Positions 61,348-64,000 of a DNA stretch of 64,000 nt are shown piece by piece. A model generated the notes under the pieces. The model ran no database searches, was not told where the DNA came from, and saw only the letters and a list, made by a program, of their open reading frames with translations. Each line of letters opens with the position of its first letter. The stretch's first letter is position 1. A program made the position numbers and the translations under genes. The stretch spans positions 62,001 to 126,000 of the forward strand of contig NZ_JAKFUM010000008.1 of assembly GCF_021732705.1 (NCBI RefSeq), read 5' to 3'. The DNA is from Nevskia sp. (GTDB lineage: Bacteria; Pseudomonadota; Gammaproteobacteria; Nevskiales; Nevskiaceae).

Positions 61348-63168
61348 TTGAACACCGTACCCGCCCGCTTTCCTCGCCGACAGTCCCGGCGTTCGAGCCA
61401 GCGCGGCGTGGCCGCGATCTTCGTCGCGATCTCGATGCTGCTGCTGATTCCGATCACGGCGCTCGTGGTCGACATCGGCCAGCTCTACTACGCGCAGCGC
61501 GATCTGCAGAAACTGGCGACGATCGCCGCACTCGATGCTTCGCGCGCCCAGAGCGGCTGCTTCAGCAACGGCAGCGGCATTCCGGGCACCGAGGCCGCAG
61601 CGCTGAGCGCGGCGAACAACGCGCTGGTGGTCAACAACGCGCCGGCGGGTGCCAGCGGCATCACCGCAGCGGTGGCGCTCGGGCGCTACGAGGACATTGC
61701 CGGCACCCGCACCTTCACGCCATTGGCCAGCAACAATCCCGCCGTCGATGCCGTGCGGGTGACGCTGACCCGTCCGACCCCGCGGCCATTGCTGCCGTTC
61801 TTCAACATCGTGCTGCCGGCCACCGGCACGCTGGCAGCGTCTTCTTCCGCGCAGCACGCACCGCAGGCCTCGTTCATGATCGGCACGACCACGGTCACCG
61901 TGAACCAGGTCAGCCCGCTGAATTCGCTGCTGAGCGCGCTGCTTGGCGGCAACGTCAACCTGACGCTGATCGGCTACCAGGGTCTGGCCAACGCCAATGT
62001 CACGCTGGCGCAGATTCAGGCTGCGCTCGGCGTCGGCAATGCCGAGGACCTGCTCGACCTGCAACTGCCGCAAAGCCAGATTCTCGATGCACTGGCCACG
62101 GCACTGGCCAACACCGGTCAGACCGCCGCCGCCAACACGCTGCAGACCCTGGCCGATCTCGCCGATCCGAACCGCACGACGACGCTTGGCAATGTGCTCG
62201 GGATCGAGGACGGGGCGGCGGCCTTGGTCGATGCGCTGCCGTTCAACGCGCTCTCGGTGCTGCAGGCGCTGGCGTTGAGCGCCGCGCATGGCCTGTATCC
62301 GCTGAACATTCCGAACCTGGGCGTCAATGTCGCGAATCTGGTCAGCCTCGACACCTTCATCGAGGTCGGACAGCCGCAGCGCGAGTCCCAGCAGTTCGAG
62401 ACGATCGGCCTCGGCCGCCCGAGCCCGCTGAGCGCGCCGCGAACGGTTGCGACCACGCAGCAGATCACGCTGAAGCTGCGCGCCGTCGTCAACAATGTTC
62501 CGGGCCTCGCGGCCCTGGCGCAGGTCAAGCTGGGCGTCGACGTGGCGGTCAGCAGTGCCAGCAGCCAGCTGACCTCGATCCTGTGCCCGTCGGCGGTGTC
62601 GAGCCCAGCCCGGCCGCAGCCGGTCGTGGCGCTGAGCACGACGGTGATGCCGGCCTCGCTGACGGTCGGCTCGTTCAGCACGAGCAACCCGTCGGGGCCG
62701 TTGACCTCGGGATCACTGGTGTCGGCGCTCTTTGGCCTGCTGACGGTCAATCTGAATTCGGCACCGCTGTCGGCTCAGGTCGGCGGCGCCGGCCCGACGA
62801 TCAACACCTTCAATGGGCCGTTCCCGAGCGCCCCGGCGACGGTTGGCTCGAACATTTCGCTCGGCAACACGCTGAACGGCCTCAGCGGCAGCCTGCGCAA
62901 CAATCTGACGATCTGCGCGACACCGCTGCCCTGCCTGCAGGCGGGCGGCCTCGCAGCGGCCGTCACCGGCATCCTGTCCCCGGTCACGAATGTCCTCGAC
63001 GGCGCGGTGACCAACCTGCTGCAGACGCTGGGCGTGCAGGTGGGCGCGGCGCAGATCACGGTGCTGCGGCTCAATTACGGCAACGAGTCGAATGGCGGCG
63101 CCAATCCGCTGAACCAGGTGCCGAGCATCTTCAACGAGCAGGTTCCGGCGCCGCCCGCGACGCGTTGA
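61348..63168 (+). CDS. TadG-like surface/pilus assembly protein
   Basis: A 606-residue protein. A basic N-terminus (residues 1-19) precedes the TadE/TadG-type helix QRGVAAIFVAISMLLLIP at about 18-43. VDIGQLYYAQRDLQKLATIAALDA follows, a hallmark of TadG proteins. The long remainder is low in charge, rich in Asn, Leu, Ala and Ser, and looks beta-rich and extracellular. The start is a TTG with GGAG 8 nt upstream. No tad/flp genes are in the window, so it is an orphan here. Confidence 0.82.
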   Translation: MNTVPARFPRRQSRRSSQRGVAAIFVAISMLLLIPITALVVDIGQLYYAQRDLQKLATIAALDASRAQSGCFSNGSGIPGTEAAALSAANNALVVNNAPAGASGITAAVALGRYEDIAGTRTFTPLASNNPAVDAVRVTLTRPTPRPLLPFFNIVLPATGTLAASSSAQHAPQASFMIGTTTVTVNQVSPLNSLLSALLGGNVNLTLIGYQGLANANVTLAQIQAALGVGNAEDLLDLQLPQSQILDALATALANTGQTAAANTLQTLADLADPNRTTTLGNVLGIEDGAAALVDALPFNALSVLQALALSAAHGLYPLNIPNLGVNVANLVSLDTFIEVGQPQRESQQFETIGLGRPSPLSAPRTVATTQQITLKLRAVVNNVPGLAALAQVKLGVDVAVSSASSQLTSILCPSAVSSPARPQPVVALSTTVMPASLTVGSFSTSNPSGPLTSGSLVSALFGLLTVNLNSAPLSAQVGGAGPTINTFNGPFPSAPATVGSNISLGNTLNGLSGSLRNNLTICATPLPCLQAGGLAAAVTGILSPVTNVLDGAVTNLLQTLGVQVGAAQITVLRLNYGNESNGGANPLNQVPSIFNEQVPAPPATR

Positions 63169-63173
63169 CGCGA

Positions 63174-63197
63174 GGCCCGCGATAATCGGCGCGGGCC
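63174..63197. other. 8-bp perfect hairpin between TadG-like and thioesterase genes
   Basis: GGCCCGCG/CGCGGGCC around an 8-nt AT-rich loop, six nt after the TadG-like stop. No T-run follows, so terminator function is uncertain. Confidence 0.4.
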
Positions 63198-63217
63198 CAC
63201 CACCTGCTCCGATTCCG

Positions 63218-63643
63218 ATGCCGCTGCCTGACCCGGTTCTCGACGCTGCCGCCGTCGAGCGCATCATCTACAACGGCCTGCCGATGTCTTCGCTCGCGGC
63301 CTTCACCGTCATCGACGTGGCCCGCGGCAGCACCACCGTGCGCCTGCCGTTTGCCAGCTGGATGCTGCGCCCGGGTGGCACCGTCGCCGGGCCAGTGATG
63401 ATGCTGGCAGCCGATACCGCGATGTACGCGGTGATCCTCGCCCACATCGGCGATCAGGTGATGGCGCTGACCACGAATCTGACGATCAACTTCCTGAATC
63501 GGCCGCAGCCGGCCGCCGTGATCGCCGAAGGCCGGATCCTGAAGCTGGGCCGGCGGCTGGCGACGGTGGAAGTACTGATCCGCAGCGAAGGCGACGACAC
63601 GCTCGTCGCTCACGCCACCGGCAGCTACGCACTGCCCGGCTGA
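63218..63643 (+). CDS. hotdog-fold thioesterase (PaaI-like)
   Basis: A 141-residue hotdog protein. LRPGGTVAGPVMMLAADTAMYA corresponds to the PaaI active-site helix, with Asp in the catalytic position and no HGG motif. LTINFLNRPQPAAVIAEGRILKLG is typical of the second half. It is a different subgroup from the one at 23081. Substrate unknown. Confidence 0.85.
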   Translation: MPLPDPVLDAAAVERIIYNGLPMSSLAAFTVIDVARGSTTVRLPFASWMLRPGGTVAGPVMMLAADTAMYAVILAHIGDQVMALTTNLTINFLNRPQPAAVIAEGRILKLGRRLATVEVLIRSEGDDTLVAHATGSYALPG

Positions 63644-63790
63644 GCCAGCGCCGCACGCGGCACGGGCGGCTCACCCGACGCCCGACATTCGACCTTCGCC
63701 GCGCTTGACCCCGCTGCCGTCACGGCCGAATCTTGCCGCCACAACGAGCAGATTGCCGGCCGCGTCCCGCAGGCCCGGCCGGAGAACACG

Positions 63791-64000
63791 ATGAACGCTG
63801 GTGCAACGAGCGTGGGCGCGCGGATCGGCTGGGCCGTGCTGGCGCTGTTCGGCGCGGCCTGCCTCGCCGTGGTGGCGTTGCGCCGCGGCGAGACCATCAA
63901 CGCGATGTGGCTAGTCGCGGCCGCCGCGTCCGTGTTCCTGATCGGCTACCGCTTCTACAGCCGCTACATCGCCTACACCGCGCTGGGGCTCGACCCGAAC
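63791..64000 (+). CDS. cstA: carbon starvation protein CstA, N-terminal part
   Basis: The first 70 codons of a peptide/pyruvate transporter of the CstA family. ACLAVVALRRGE and a segment ending YRFYSRYIA closely match the CstA N-terminus, which holds the first two membrane helices. GGAG 6 nt before the ATG supports the start. The frame runs off the window. Confidence 0.9.
   Translation, partial: MNAGATSVGARIGWAVLALFGAACLAVVALRRGETINAMWLVAAAASVFLIGYRFYSRYIAYTALGLDPN

Noticed and set aside
63165-63186. TTGACG and GATAAT upstream of the thioesterase gene
   Set aside because: Spacing is only 10 nt, too short for a sigma70 promoter, and the -10 lies in a hairpin loop.
63705-63727. TTGACC upstream of cstA as a promoter -35
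   Set aside because: The hexamer at 17-nt spacing (GAATCT) matches the -10 consensus at only two positions.

Overview
This 64-kb window is chromosomal DNA of a high-GC gammaproteobacterium. The gene set and order (mrcA divergent from pilMNOPQ-aroKB; LysM-dprA-smg-topA-tsaC beside def; argS followed by a SPOR gene; msrPQ; hemB, hemF and hemW) fit the Xanthomonadales/Nevskiales part of the class. The species cannot be named from sequence alone. Genes are packed tightly, with many 1-4 nt stop/start overlaps and frequent GTG or TTG starts. I saw no tRNA, rRNA, CRISPR array, IS element or prophage.

Layout. 1-7763 (minus): a type IV pilus assembly operon pilMNOPQ running into aroK, aroB and a dgt cut by the window edge. 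8024-11172 (plus): mrcA and a conserved unknown. 11260-16970 and on to 17968 (minus): gltA, rpmE, a doubled CPXCG protein, hemW, rdgB, rph and msrQ-msrP. 18048-22232 (plus): sufE, an SPFH/NfeD pair, a hemolysin-III family protein, PPK2 and a DUF1801 protein. 22242-28517: small accessory enzymes, a sugar-dehydrogenase/diheme fusion and a Tat-exported flavin amine oxidase.

28734-35964 (plus) is the least explained region. It holds three secreted c-type heme proteins, a membrane protein with a histidine-rich segment and an iron-type alcohol dehydrogenase, all on one strand. It is best read as a periplasmic electron-transfer or oxidation module of unknown substrate. The third gene takes its start codon and the start of its signal peptide from a short element with 29-nt terminal inverted repeats.

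36093-42689 (plus): a YdfG-like SDR, a small unknown, argS, a SPOR protein, an S9 peptidase and a Phd/PIN toxin-antitoxin pair with a long palindromic operator. 42707-44528 (minus): aroE and hemB. An 11-bp-period repeat array separates hemB from an ECF sigma/anti-sigma pair (44822-46188). After a lipase-like hydrolase and glpK comes a long minus-strand block (48839-59720): hemF, a J-like membrane protein, an HscC-type Hsp70, tsaC, topA, smg, dprA and a LysM lipoprotein. The right end has def, a GST, an orphan TadG-like protein, a hotdog thioesterase and the start of cstA.

Functions cluster around cell-envelope work (pili, peptidoglycan synthesis, secretin), heme and cytochrome supply and use, aromatic amino acid synthesis, and redox repair. 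All assignments come from reading motifs; no database search was possible.
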